From contig DAHWGZ010000128.1 of the NCBI GenBank assembly GCA_027335965.1, positions 1 through 5,237 of the forward strand: 5,237 nt of DNA. Reading direction: 5' to 3'. Of the stretch, positions 1-5,237 are shown piece after piece; position 1 is the stretch's first letter, and each line of letters starts with the position of its first letter. This DNA comes from Acidiferrobacter sp. Lineage in GTDB: Bacteria; Pseudomonadota; Gammaproteobacteria; Acidiferrobacterales; Acidiferrobacteraceae. The position numbers were made by a program, and so were the translations under genes. The notes beneath the pieces are model-generated. The model saw nothing but the letters and a program-made list of their open reading frames with translations. It was not told where the DNA came from and made no database searches.

Positions 1-575
1 CGGCCGGCCGTGCTGCCCGCCCAGGCATCGATCATGGTGGTGGTCATCTCGATGTGGCACTGCAGGGCCAGGGTGCGACCGATGACAAAGCCTTGATGGC
101 GGCAGAAGGGGCTGGTCAGGATCGGCGCGGCATCCTGTGGGATCGTGAAGGTCTCGCCGTGCCAGTGAAAGACCTCGAAGCGCTCGGGCAGTCCGGCGAG
201 CCATTGCCGGCCCGCCTCGCCCGGGACGCGCTCGACCAGGCCCCAGCCGATCTCCATCACCGGATTGCTCCCGACCACGCCGCCCAAGGCCTTGCTGATC
301 AGTTGTCCTCCCAGGCAATGGCCCAAGACCGGCTGGCGTGCGTTTTGCGCCTCGCGGATGAGCGCCAGGGCCTGGGGTATCCAGGGCAGGGGGTCGTTCA
401 CGCTCATGGGGCCGCCCATGAAGACGAGCCCCGAGTAGTCGCACGCCGCCTGCGGCATGGCATCGCCCTGATCGACGCGGATCAGGGTATAAGGCAGGCC
501 GTGTCTTTTCAGGACATCGGCCAGGTAGCCCGGACCCTCGCCCGGGGCATGTCGGAAAATGGCAAGAGGTTTCAT
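1..575 (-). CDS. Class I glutamine amidotransferase-like protein (GMP synthase-type GATase domain), C-terminus cut by window edge
   Basis: The 191 visible residues read as a stand-alone class I glutamine amidotransferase domain, a fold that hydrolyses glutamine to release ammonia for a partner reaction. The start MKPLAIFRHAPGEGPG leads into an oxyanion-type turn GGPMSVND (residues 54-61). The nucleophile elbow GHCLGGQ (85-91) carries the likely catalytic Cys87. HWHGE lies at 137-141, and QCHIEM (172-177) supplies His174 and Glu176, completing the triad. The family is usually about 230-240 residues, so roughly 40-50 C-terminal residues lie outside the window. No ATP-pyrophosphatase domain is visible, so it is not evidently GuaA itself, and the acceptor substrate is unknown. 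The ATG at 575 is chosen because it opens directly into the first beta strand. It has only a weak ribosome-binding site (AAGG 12 bases upstream). It lies 125 bases downstream of the transporter gene on the same strand and may or may not share its transcript. It is predicted to be cytoplasmic. Confidence 0.88.
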   Translation of the reverse strand, partial: MKPLAIFRHAPGEGPGYLADVLKRHGLPYTLIRVDQGDAMPQAACDYSGLVFMGGPMSVNDPLPWIPQALALIREAQNARQPVLGHCLGGQLISKALGGVVGSNPVMEIGWGLVERVPGEAGRQWLAGLPERFEVFHWHGETFTIPQDAAPILTSPFCRHQGFVIGRTLALQCHIEMTTTMIDAWAGSTAG

Positions 576-628
576 GTGCTGGAGAGGCCTTGCTATGTGA
601 GTCGCCGCCGTCCCGATCCCAGGCCCCA

Positions 629-655
629 CCCGACCGCGCGGCCGCGCGCGACGGG
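629..655. repeat. GC-rich inverted repeat (possible hairpin) between transporter and amidotransferase genes
   Basis: A perfect 14-base palindrome, CGCGCGGCCGCGCG, lies at 635-648 and contains a NotI site. It is flanked by CCCG (629-632) and CGGG (652-655), which extend the symmetry with a small mismatch. Read as RNA on the minus strand this could form a very stable stem about 45 bases past the transporter stop codon. There is no T-run after it, so it is not a standard intrinsic terminator. It could act as an attenuator or a 3' end protector, or be a chance product of high GC. The rest of the 576-700 gap holds no gene and no convincing promoter. Confidence 0.4.
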
Positions 656-700
656 ACCGGATCGCCCGCGCGTCAGTATAGCGGCTTAAAGGCCCGCGCC

Positions 701-2218
701 CTAGTCGGCGGCGACCGCGGGGGGGCGTTCCCCGCCCAGCCGGCGTCCGCCGATCAGCAGCACGAGCGGCAGCATGGCGACGAAGCTCATGGTGATGAAC
801 ACGAATGCGGCGTCGAATGCCATCATTTGCGACTGGCGGGCGAGGGTCCCGGCCAGCACGCGGGCCCCGAGCGGGCTTTGCGGAAGCAGGTGGAGGGGCG
901 CGAGATAGGTGGTGGCGGCCGCCCCAAAGGCGGTGATGTGCGCCCCGATCGTGTTCCACGCCATCTGGCCATGGCGGATGAACATGGTCGTGACGAGCGA
1001 GATGCCGATGGATGAGCCGACCGTGCGCATGAGGCTAAAGAGCCCCGCGGCCTCCGACGCCGACTCGCGCGGGAGCGTCGAGAAGGCGACCGTGGACAGC
1101 GGCACGTAGATCATGCCTAGGCCCAGGCCCTGGAGCAGCACCGGCCAAATGACCTGCCATTCGCTGATATGGAGGTCGTAACTCCCCATCGCCCAGGTCC
1201 CGAAACCGCTCAAGACGATGCCGATGGCGATCAGGATGCGCGGACTCATGCGCGTGATGAGTCGGCCCACGATCAGCATGCTGATGGCGCTCACGATGCC
1301 CCGCGGCGCCATGGCAAGGCCGGTGGTGAGCGTCGGGTAATGAAGGAGTTCCTCGAGGAACAGCGGCTGCATGACCATGGACCCGTACATGCCGAGGCCA
1401 AAGATGGCGAGCAGCAGGCTTGCGACGGTGAAGTTGCGGTCGGCCAAGATGTGCAGGTCGAACAGGCGGGATCCCCGCCGCCCGATGCTATGCACGGCAA
1501 AGGCCGCGAGGCCGGCGATCGCGATCACCGCCGCGAGTTGGATGCGCGTCGATCCGAGCCAGCCGTATTCGTTGCCGCGATCCAGGAGGAATTGCAGGGC
1601 GCTCAGGCACAGCGCCAGATAACCGAGCCCCGCCCAGTCCATGGCGCGCTCGTGGCGCGTGGTGTCGGGGACCGATGTGAGCGTCAGGACGTAGGACAGG
1701 ATGCCGACCGGGAGGTTGATGAAGAACGTCCAGCGCCAGCTCAAGACCTCGGTCAGGTAGCCGCCAAGGGTCGGTCCGAGGATCGGGCCGATCATGACGC
1801 CGATGCCCCATATGGCCATCGCGCGGCCGCGCTCCTCGATCGGGTAGACGCTCACCATGATGGCCTGCGAAAGCGGGACCAGGGAGGCCCCGAAGGCCCC
1901 CTGCATCAGGCGGAACACGACGATCTGGCTGAGCGAGGTGGCAAGGCCGCAGAGCGCGGAGAACAGCACGAACCCGAATATGCTGATGAGCAGGTAACGC
2001 CGGCGGCCGAGCCGGTCGGTAAAAAAACCCGTGAGCGGCATGAGCACCGCGGAGGCCACGAGGTAGCTCGTCAGCACCCAGGTGATCTGGTCGGGGGTGG
2101 CCTCGAGCTGTCCTGCCATGTGCGGCAGGGCGACATTGACGATCGTGGTGTCGAGCACCTGCATCACGGTCGTCGCCATGACCGCGATCGTGACCAGCAG
2201 GCGTTGTCGGGGGCTCAC
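701..2218 (-). CDS. emrB: DHA2 family multidrug:proton antiporter, 14 transmembrane helices (EmrB/QacA type)
   Basis: This 505-residue inner-membrane transporter of the major facilitator superfamily should export drugs or other hydrophobic compounds in exchange for protons. Family signatures are clear. LDTTIVNVALP (22-32) is the DHA motif in helix 1. GFFTDRLGRRR (64-74) is motif A in the loop between helices 2 and 3. GIGVMIGPILGPTLGG (138-153) is antiporter motif C in helix 5. SWRWTFFINLPVG (160-172) and RTVGSSIGIS (398-407) are typical of the EmrB branch. The length fits 14 helices, with the last hydrophobic segment at about 469-490. The start is GTG at 2218, overlapping the TGA of the preceding stress-protein gene as GTGA. 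No strong ribosome-binding site is seen, which fits translational coupling. A later ATG (Met14) would cut into helix 1, so GTG is preferred. The adaptor gene two positions upstream is the expected partner. The EmrB-type assignment is firm, but the substrate is unknown. Confidence 0.95.
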   Translation of the reverse strand: MSPRQRLLVTIAVMATTVMQVLDTTIVNVALPHMAGQLEATPDQITWVLTSYLVASAVLMPLTGFFTDRLGRRRYLLISIFGFVLFSALCGLATSLSQIVVFRLMQGAFGASLVPLSQAIMVSVYPIEERGRAMAIWGIGVMIGPILGPTLGGYLTEVLSWRWTFFINLPVGILSYVLTLTSVPDTTRHERAMDWAGLGYLALCLSALQFLLDRGNEYGWLGSTRIQLAAVIAIAGLAAFAVHSIGRRGSRLFDLHILADRNFTVASLLLAIFGLGMYGSMVMQPLFLEELLHYPTLTTGLAMAPRGIVSAISMLIVGRLITRMSPRILIAIGIVLSGFGTWAMGSYDLHISEWQVIWPVLLQGLGLGMIYVPLSTVAFSTLPRESASEAAGLFSLMRTVGSSIGISLVTTMFIRHGQMAWNTIGAHITAFGAAATTYLAPLHLLPQSPLGARVLAGTLARQSQMMAFDAAFVFITMSFVAMLPLVLLIGGRRLGGERPPAVAAD

Positions 2219-2673
2219 GGCCCGGTTTCAGGGGCGGGCGGGTTGGCGATGCATACGAGGATGCTGCACTCCGACAGGTCGAGGAGTGTGACGCCCACGG
2301 ATCCCCGCCACCAACGCGCAAATGCCGACTGCGTGCGATGGCCGAGCACGATCAGGTCGACCTGGAGGGTCTTCGCGGCGCGCGCGATTTCGTCGATGGG
2401 CTCGCCCAGGGCCACATGCCCCTGGGCCTTGATGCCGCGCTCCGTAAGCCTCGTGACGCCCTCGTGCAGGACCTCTTCGATGTGGCGCGTCTGTTCGGCA
2501 AATGGCGCGTCCGTCGACAATGACTCGCCCACGATCGACGTGGCGCTCGTGCGGACCACGGCCAGGAGGTGCACGAAGGCGCCGCAGGCGCTTGCCAGTT
2601 CCGCCCCTTGCTGGAGCGCGGTACGGCCCTCGCGGGTGCCGTCATAACAGAGGAGCATGGTACGAAAGACCAT
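2215..2673 (-). CDS. Universal stress protein (UspA family), single domain
   Basis: This 152-residue cytoplasmic protein has the Usp fold. The first strand and Asp loop read MLLCYDGT (6-13, Asp11). A long helix follows (about 14-30), then LLAVV (36-40) and VDLIVLGHR (105-113). The nucleotide loop normally reads G-2x-G-9x-G-S/T. Here it is Gly111, then Thr114 in place of the second Gly, nine residues, then Gly124-Ser125, followed by a final strand SILVCI (137-142). The loop is therefore slightly degenerate, and ATP binding is likely but not certain. ATG 2673 is chosen over an in-frame TTG at 2688 because GGAG stands six bases before the ATG; the TTG has no such site and would overlap the adaptor stop. 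The gene begins 11 bases after the adaptor gene ends, and its stop overlaps the transporter start. Its position between the two pump halves suggests a role tied to export stress, which is inference only. Confidence 0.92.
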   Translation of the reverse strand: MVFRTMLLCYDGTREGRTALQQGAELASACGAFVHLLAVVRTSATSIVGESLSTDAPFAEQTRHIEEVLHEGVTRLTERGIKAQGHVALGEPIDEIARAAKTLQVDLIVLGHRTQSAFARWWRGSVGVTLLDLSECSILVCIANPPAPETGP

Positions 2674-2679
2674 GGGTGT

Positions 2680-2683
2680 CTCC
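2680..2683 (-). promoter_or_regulatory. Ribosome-binding site (GGAG) fixing the Usp start
   Basis: GGAG on the minus strand lies six bases upstream of the ATG at 2673, an ideal spacing. It is the main reason to prefer this start over the upstream TTG at 2688 and over the later in-frame ATG at 2658. Confidence 0.6.
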
Positions 2684-2684
2684 G

Positions 2685-3572
2685 TCAATGCTTGCGGGCC
2701 TTGCGGAAAAAGACCGTGGCATTCGCGCTCGTCCCGATCCGAAGCGGCCAGCGGGGGCTCGCGTCCAGGATCAAGACCCGCACGGGGACGCGCTGCGTGA
2801 CCTTGACCCAGTTGCCGGTGGCGTTCTCCGGTGGGAGGAGCGAGAAGGCCGTACCGCTCCCGCCACTGATGCCCACCACTTTACCGCTGAAGCGATGATT
2901 TGGGTACATGTCGATATGGACGTGGGCGCGGTCGCCCACGGCCATGTGGCTCAGGGAGGTCTCCTTGAAGTTCGCCGTCACCCAATATTCGCGGCTCGCG
3001 ATGAGCGCGAACAGCGGCGTGCCGGCCTGGACGTAGGCCCCGGGCCGCAGGCGCATGTTGCTGAGGTAGCCATTGGTCGGCGCGCGCACCAGGCAATAAG
3101 AGAGATTGAGCCGTGCGCGCGCGAGCGCGGCCTTGGCGGCGGCCAGGGCCGCGCGGTCGGCCTTGACCGTGGCCTGCGCGGTTTCCGAGGCCTGCGATGA
3201 CAAAAAGTGGTGCATGGCCATGCGTTGCGTGCGGCCGCTGATGGCCTCCGCATTGGCGAGCAGGGCCTGCCGTTGCTGGACCGTGGCGCGCGCCGCGAGA
3301 ACCGCGATCCGATAGGGGTGCTGGTCGATCTCAAACAGGCGCTGATGGGCGTGAACCGGGCGGTTGTTATGGACGTACACCCGCGTCACCGGGCCCGCGA
3401 CCTGTGCGGCTATCGACACGACGTGCGCGCCCACGTAGGCATCATCCGTGCTCACGTAATCCTGCAGGCTGCGCCAATACACGTAGGCGCCGTAGAGAAG
3501 CAGGATGGCGATGAAGGCGAGCAGCGCCTTTTGCCGGAGCAAGGCACGAACGATCTGCGACGGTCGGGACAT
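2685..3572 (-). CDS. emrA: HlyD/EmrA family periplasmic adaptor (membrane fusion) subunit of the efflux pump
   Basis: This 295-residue protein is anchored by one N-terminal helix (about 16-33) and projects into the periplasm to link the inner-membrane transporter to an outer-membrane channel. EmrA-branch signatures are STDDAYV (41-47), the first lipoyl half SIAAQVAGPVTRVYVHNN (53-70), the second lipoyl half LVRAPTNGYL (161-170), NFKET (201-205), and the C-terminal stretch GSGTAFSLLPPENATGNW (238-255) with QRVPVRV (260-266). The Ala-rich hairpin between the lipoyl halves (about 85-155) is short. That makes the protein about 95 residues shorter than E. coli EmrA (about 390), which may affect how it reaches an outer-membrane partner. 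The ATG at 3572 is preferred because it precedes the membrane anchor by a normal distance, although no clear ribosome-binding site is seen. It starts 24 bases after the regulator gene and is followed by the Usp gene. No TolC-like gene is in the window. Confidence 0.94.
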   Translation of the reverse strand: MSRPSQIVRALLRQKALLAFIAILLLYGAYVYWRSLQDYVSTDDAYVGAHVVSIAAQVAGPVTRVYVHNNRPVHAHQRLFEIDQHPYRIAVLAARATVQQRQALLANAEAISGRTQRMAMHHFLSSQASETAQATVKADRAALAAAKAALARARLNLSYCLVRAPTNGYLSNMRLRPGAYVQAGTPLFALIASREYWVTANFKETSLSHMAVGDRAHVHIDMYPNHRFSGKVVGISGGSGTAFSLLPPENATGNWVKVTQRVPVRVLILDASPRWPLRIGTSANATVFFRKARKH

Positions 3573-3596
3573 GAAGGGTTGGGCCTGGTTGAAGTC

Positions 3597-4025
3597 TTAA
3601 AGGGATAAAAGCCGATCACGGATTTTTTTGAGAGCGGCCGTACTGATAGACACCTCTTCCGCGCTTAGGTTTGCGAGAAGTTCGCGGCTCAGGTCCTCGG
3701 CCATTTCGCTGATGGGCCGCATCAGGGCGCTGCCGCCCTCGCAGAGATGGACCGTCTTGCTGCGGCGGTCATGGGGCGATTCCCGCCGCTCGACCAGGCC
3801 ATCGGCGGTCAGGCGGTCTAGCAAACCCACGACCGTCGGCGCTTCGACCCCGAGGCGCGCCGCGAGTTCGGCCTGCGTGCAGTTGTCGCTGCAGGCGATA
3901 TGGACCAGCATGCGCCATTTGGCCTGGCTTAAACCGAGCGGCCGCAACCGCCGGTCCAGCTCGGTCCTCCACAGCCGTGCCGTTTCGTGGAGTATCCCCG
4001 CAAACGACTCTTGAGGAAGCCCCAT
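3597..4025 (-). CDS. MarR family transcriptional regulator, SlyA-like
   Basis: This 142-residue winged-helix DNA-binding protein probably acts as a dimer that represses the efflux operon until a small ligand binds. The N-terminal dimerisation helix contains ARLWRTELDRRLRPLGLSQ (16-34), which closely resembles the equivalent segment of SlyA as I recall it. The helix-turn-helix covers TQAELAARLGVEAPTVVGLL (50-69), followed by DRLTADGLVERRES. The wing holds DRRSK (86-90), the DxRxK signature of MarR proteins. The C-terminal helices (about 100-142) complete the dimer interface. Length is normal for the family. Cys45, Cys49 and Cys95 could be redox-sensitive, which is only a possibility. ATG 4025 has AAGGGG upstream with six bases between, a good ribosome-binding site. 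It is the first gene of the efflux operon. Two overlapping inverted repeats upstream suggest autoregulation. Confidence 0.93.
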   Translation of the reverse strand: MGLPQESFAGILHETARLWRTELDRRLRPLGLSQAKWRMLVHIACSDNCTQAELAARLGVEAPTVVGLLDRLTADGLVERRESPHDRRSKTVHLCEGGSALMRPISEMAEDLSRELLANLSAEEVSISTAALKKIRDRLLSL

Positions 4026-4042
4026 TGCTCACCCCTTCTCGA

Positions 4043-4062
4043 CCTAACTATTAGGAGGCTAA
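4043..4062. promoter_or_regulatory. Putative SlyA/MarR operator: two overlapping TTAG/CTAA inverted repeats
   Basis: Two dyads share a half-site. CCTAA-CTA-TTAGG (4043-4055) is a perfect 5-3-5 inverted repeat. TTAG-GAGG-CTAA (4051-4062) matches 10 of 12 positions of the SlyA consensus TTAGCAAGCTAA as I recall it. It lies 18 to 37 bases upstream of the SlyA-like regulator's start codon, where such a protein would block its own promoter. The palindromes are seen directly; the binding is inferred from the family match. Confidence 0.6.
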
Positions 4063-4084
4063 CAGATGCCCCCGCACCGCGCAA
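4056..4084 (-). promoter_or_regulatory. Possible sigma70 promoter for the efflux operon
   Basis: On the minus strand, TTGCGC (4079-4084) is a fair -35 box, followed after 17 bases by TAGCCT (4056-4061) as a poor -10 box. The -10 would fall inside the TTAG/CTAA operator, a layout expected for repression by occlusion. The -10 match is only three of six, so this is a position-based suggestion rather than a firm call. Confidence 0.3.
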
Positions 4085-4094
4085 GGGTATACGG

Positions 4095-4913
4095 TCAGGG
4101 GGCGGTCTTGTCTTTTTTGATGAGGGCGTAAGCGGAATGATTGTGGATCGATTCGAAGTTCTCGGATTCCACGGTGTAGGCGTCGACCCGCGGGTCGGCA
4201 TTCAGGGCGCTCGCCACCTCGCGCACCATGTCCTCCACGAATCGCGGATTATCGTAGGCGCGTTCGGTGACGTATTTCTCGTCCGGACGCTTCAGTAGCC
4301 CATAGAGCTCGCAACTCGCCTTCTTTTCGACGAGATCGATCAGGTCCTCGACCCACACGAATTCGTTGGTCCTGACCGACAGGGTCACGTGCGATCGCTG
4401 ATTGTGCGCGCCGCGCTCGGAGATCTCCTTGGAGCATGGGCACAGGCTCGTGACCGGAACGACGACGCCGATGGTGGTGACGCCGTGGCCGTTGCGGATC
4501 TCGCCCCGAAAGCTCACCTCGTAATCCATGAGGCTGCGCACGCCCGAGACCGGCGCGGTCTTGGTCACGAAATACGGGAAGGTCATCTCGATATGGCCGG
4601 CATCGGCCTCCAGGCGCCGGGCCATCTCCACCAACATGTCCTGGAAGGACTCGACCGATATCTCGGTCTCGTAGCGGTTCAGTATCTCGACGAAGCGCGA
4701 CATGTGCGTGCCCTTGAAGTTATGGGGCAACTCGACGTACATGTTGAAAAGCGCGATGGTGTGTTGTTCGCCCTGGCTGCGGTCCTTGACCCGCACCGGG
4801 TGGCGGATGTCCTTGATGCCAACCTTGTCTATGGCGATCTGACGCGAGTCGGCACTGTTTTGCACATCGGCGATACAGTCGGCTCGCGCACCGGGGGGCG
4901 GTGCAGCGATCAT
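4095..4913 (-). CDS. folE2: GTP cyclohydrolase FolE2 (GCYH-IB type)
   Basis: This 272-residue cytoplasmic enzyme converts GTP to 7,8-dihydroneopterin triphosphate, the first step of tetrahydrofolate and of queuosine-type deazapurine synthesis. The family is an alternative to zinc-dependent FolE and can use other metals. Signatures in order are [11 protein letters not shown] (30-40), the central [12 protein letters not shown] (154-165) with GAHNQRS (168-174), [19 protein letters not shown] (207-225), and [16 protein letters not shown] (248-263). By spacing with the Neisseria enzyme, as I recall its ligands, the metal and active-site residues should be Cys158, His170, Glu212 and His257. Length is normal for the bacterial family. 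ATG 4913 has AAGG seven bases upstream. The gene follows dxs by 44 bases on the same strand and is probably cotranscribed with it or driven from the short gap. No folE of the common type is seen here, though it could lie elsewhere. Confidence 0.97.
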   Translation of the reverse strand: MIAAPPPGARADCIADVQNSADSRQIAIDKVGIKDIRHPVRVKDRSQGEQHTIALFNMYVELPHNFKGTHMSRFVEILNRYETEISVESFQDMLVEMARRLEADAGHIEMTFPYFVTKTAPVSGVRSLMDYEVSFRGEIRNGHGVTTIGVVVPVTSLCPCSKEISERGAHNQRSHVTLSVRTNEFVWVEDLIDLVEKKASCELYGLLKRPDEKYVTERAYDNPRFVEDMVREVASALNADPRVDAYTVESENFESIHNHSAYALIKKDKTAP

Positions 4914-4924
4914 AGCGGGACCTT

Positions 4925-4950
4925 AATCCTGAGTAATCTAGTCAACGATT
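4925..4950 (-). promoter_or_regulatory. Possible IscR/Rrf2-type operator upstream of folE2
   Basis: The minus strand carries TTGACTAGATTACTCAGGAT just before the folE2 ribosome-binding site. It matches the core pattern TTGAC-n-TTACTC-n-GGA of type 1 IscR sites upstream of isc operons, as I recall them. It sits in the 44-base gap between dxs and folE2. TTGACT could also be a -35 box, but no good -10 follows at 16-18 bases. The outer bases AATC and GATT form a weak dyad. The likeness is seen; regulation is inferred and tentative. Confidence 0.3.
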
Positions 4951-4957
4951 TCCTATT

Positions 4958-5237
4958 CTAGGCCGATTCCGAGGCCCGGGCAAGCTCTGGCACGGCATCC
5001 CGGACCTGCCGAATGATGCCGGGCACGTCCAGTCCGCAATCGGCCAGCATCTGCGCAGGCGACCCGTGCTCGATATAACTGTCGGGCAGGCCGAGATTCA
5101 GGACGCGCACCGGTAGCTGCAGCTGTCCCACGAGCTCGCCCACGCCGCTGCCGGCGCCTCCGGCGATGGCATTCTCCTCGATCGTGACGAAGAATTCATG
5201 GGAGCGCGCCAAGCGAATGAGCAGCGCCTCGTCCAGG
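4958..5237 (-). CDS. dxs: 1-deoxy-D-xylulose-5-phosphate synthase, C-terminal fragment (continues beyond window)
   Basis: The visible last 92 residues are the end of the transketolase C-terminal domain of DXS. This thiamine-diphosphate enzyme joins pyruvate and glyceraldehyde 3-phosphate to make 1-deoxy-D-xylulose 5-phosphate, the entry to the MEP isoprenoid pathway and a precursor for thiamine and pyridoxal. Diagnostic segments are LDEALLIRLARSHEFFVTIE, then ENAIAGGAGSGVGEL, RVLNLGLPDSYIEHGSPAQM and LADCGLDVPGI. The open frame runs off the window edge without a start, so this is a cut by the window and not a truncated gene. The TAG stop is at 4958-4960, followed by folE2. The catalytic thiamine-binding region lies outside the window. 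Confidence 0.96.
   Translation of the reverse strand, partial: LDEALLIRLARSHEFFVTIEENAIAGGAGSGVGELVGQLQLPVRVLNLGLPDSYIEHGSPAQMLADCGLDVPGIIRQVRDAVPELARASESA

Noticed and set aside
675..680. TATACT on the minus strand as a -10 box for the amidotransferase gene
   Set aside because: The hexamer is good, but the bases 16-18 positions upstream (around 697-704) do not resemble a -35 box, and the hairpin at 629-655 lies between it and the start codon. Too weak to list as a promoter.
54..1015. Plus-strand open frames of 211 and 141 codons near the left end
   Set aside because: Both are antisense shadows of the amidotransferase and of the transporter's C-terminal part, with low-complexity composition and no motif.
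1488..2321. A second minus-strand frame of 277 codons inside the transporter gene
   Set aside because: It is out of frame with the transporter, whose motifs are intact over its whole length. Its Arg/Pro/His-rich translation has no fold signature.
1169..2647. A 492-codon open frame on the plus strand
   Set aside because: It lies antisense to the transporter and stress-protein genes, both of which have clear family motifs. Its translation is rich in His, Asp, Arg and Gln with no recognisable domain. This is a common effect of high GC, where the antisense frame lacks stop codons.
2674..2688. TTG at 2688 as the Usp start, overlapping the adaptor stop as TTGA
   Set aside because: There is no ribosome-binding site before it, while the ATG at 2673 has GGAG at ideal spacing and fits the family's usual N-terminus.
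4068..4103. GCCCCC/GGGGGC inverted repeat straddling the folE2 stop, as a terminator
   Set aside because: The six-base arms are separated by 24 bases and no T-run follows on the minus strand, so it does not look like an intrinsic terminator. It may be chance in GC-rich DNA.
4389..4961. A 190-codon plus-strand frame opposite folE2
   Set aside because: FolE2 is fully supported on the minus strand. The opposite frame has no recognisable domain and no plausible start signal.

Overview
The window is a dense, high-GC stretch from a proteobacterium, most likely a gammaproteobacterium or an acidithiobacillus-like relative. That placement rests on three things: the gene families (a SlyA-type MarR regulator, an EmrAB-type pump, and dxs followed by folE2), the GC-rich codon use, and short intergenic gaps. 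I cannot name the genus from this sequence. All seven supported genes lie on the minus strand, so transcription runs from high to low coordinates. No stretch longer than about 125 bases lacks a gene.

Upstream block (5237 to 4095): this holds the C-terminal end of dxs (1-deoxy-D-xylulose-5-phosphate synthase, cut by the window edge), then a complete folE2 (GTP cyclohydrolase of the FolE2/IB type). They are separated by 44 bases. That gap contains an element resembling an IscR/Rrf2-type operator, placed directly before the folE2 ribosome-binding site. The block is housekeeping: isoprenoid precursors and the first step of folate-type pterin synthesis.

Downstream block (4025 to 701): this is a compact efflux operon. 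In order it encodes a SlyA-like MarR regulator, an EmrA/HlyD-type membrane adaptor, a universal stress protein (Usp), and a 14-helix DHA2/EmrB-type drug:proton antiporter. The marR upstream region carries two overlapping TTAG/CTAA inverted repeats. One of them closely resembles the known SlyA operator, which suggests that the regulator represses its own operon and that a ligand relieves the repression. The Usp gene sits between the two pump halves and overlaps the transporter start by four bases (GTGA), so it is probably translated with the pump. No TolC-like outer-membrane gene is present in the window.

Last block (575 to 1): a class I glutamine amidotransferase-like protein, cut by the window edge, follows the transporter after 125 bases. 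That gap contains a strong GC-rich hairpin. Whether this gene belongs to the efflux transcript is unclear.

I see no mobile element, CRISPR array, tRNA or rRNA. The window is mostly ordinary. The points of interest are the embedded stress protein, the SlyA-type operator and the possible iron-sulfur-linked control of folE2.
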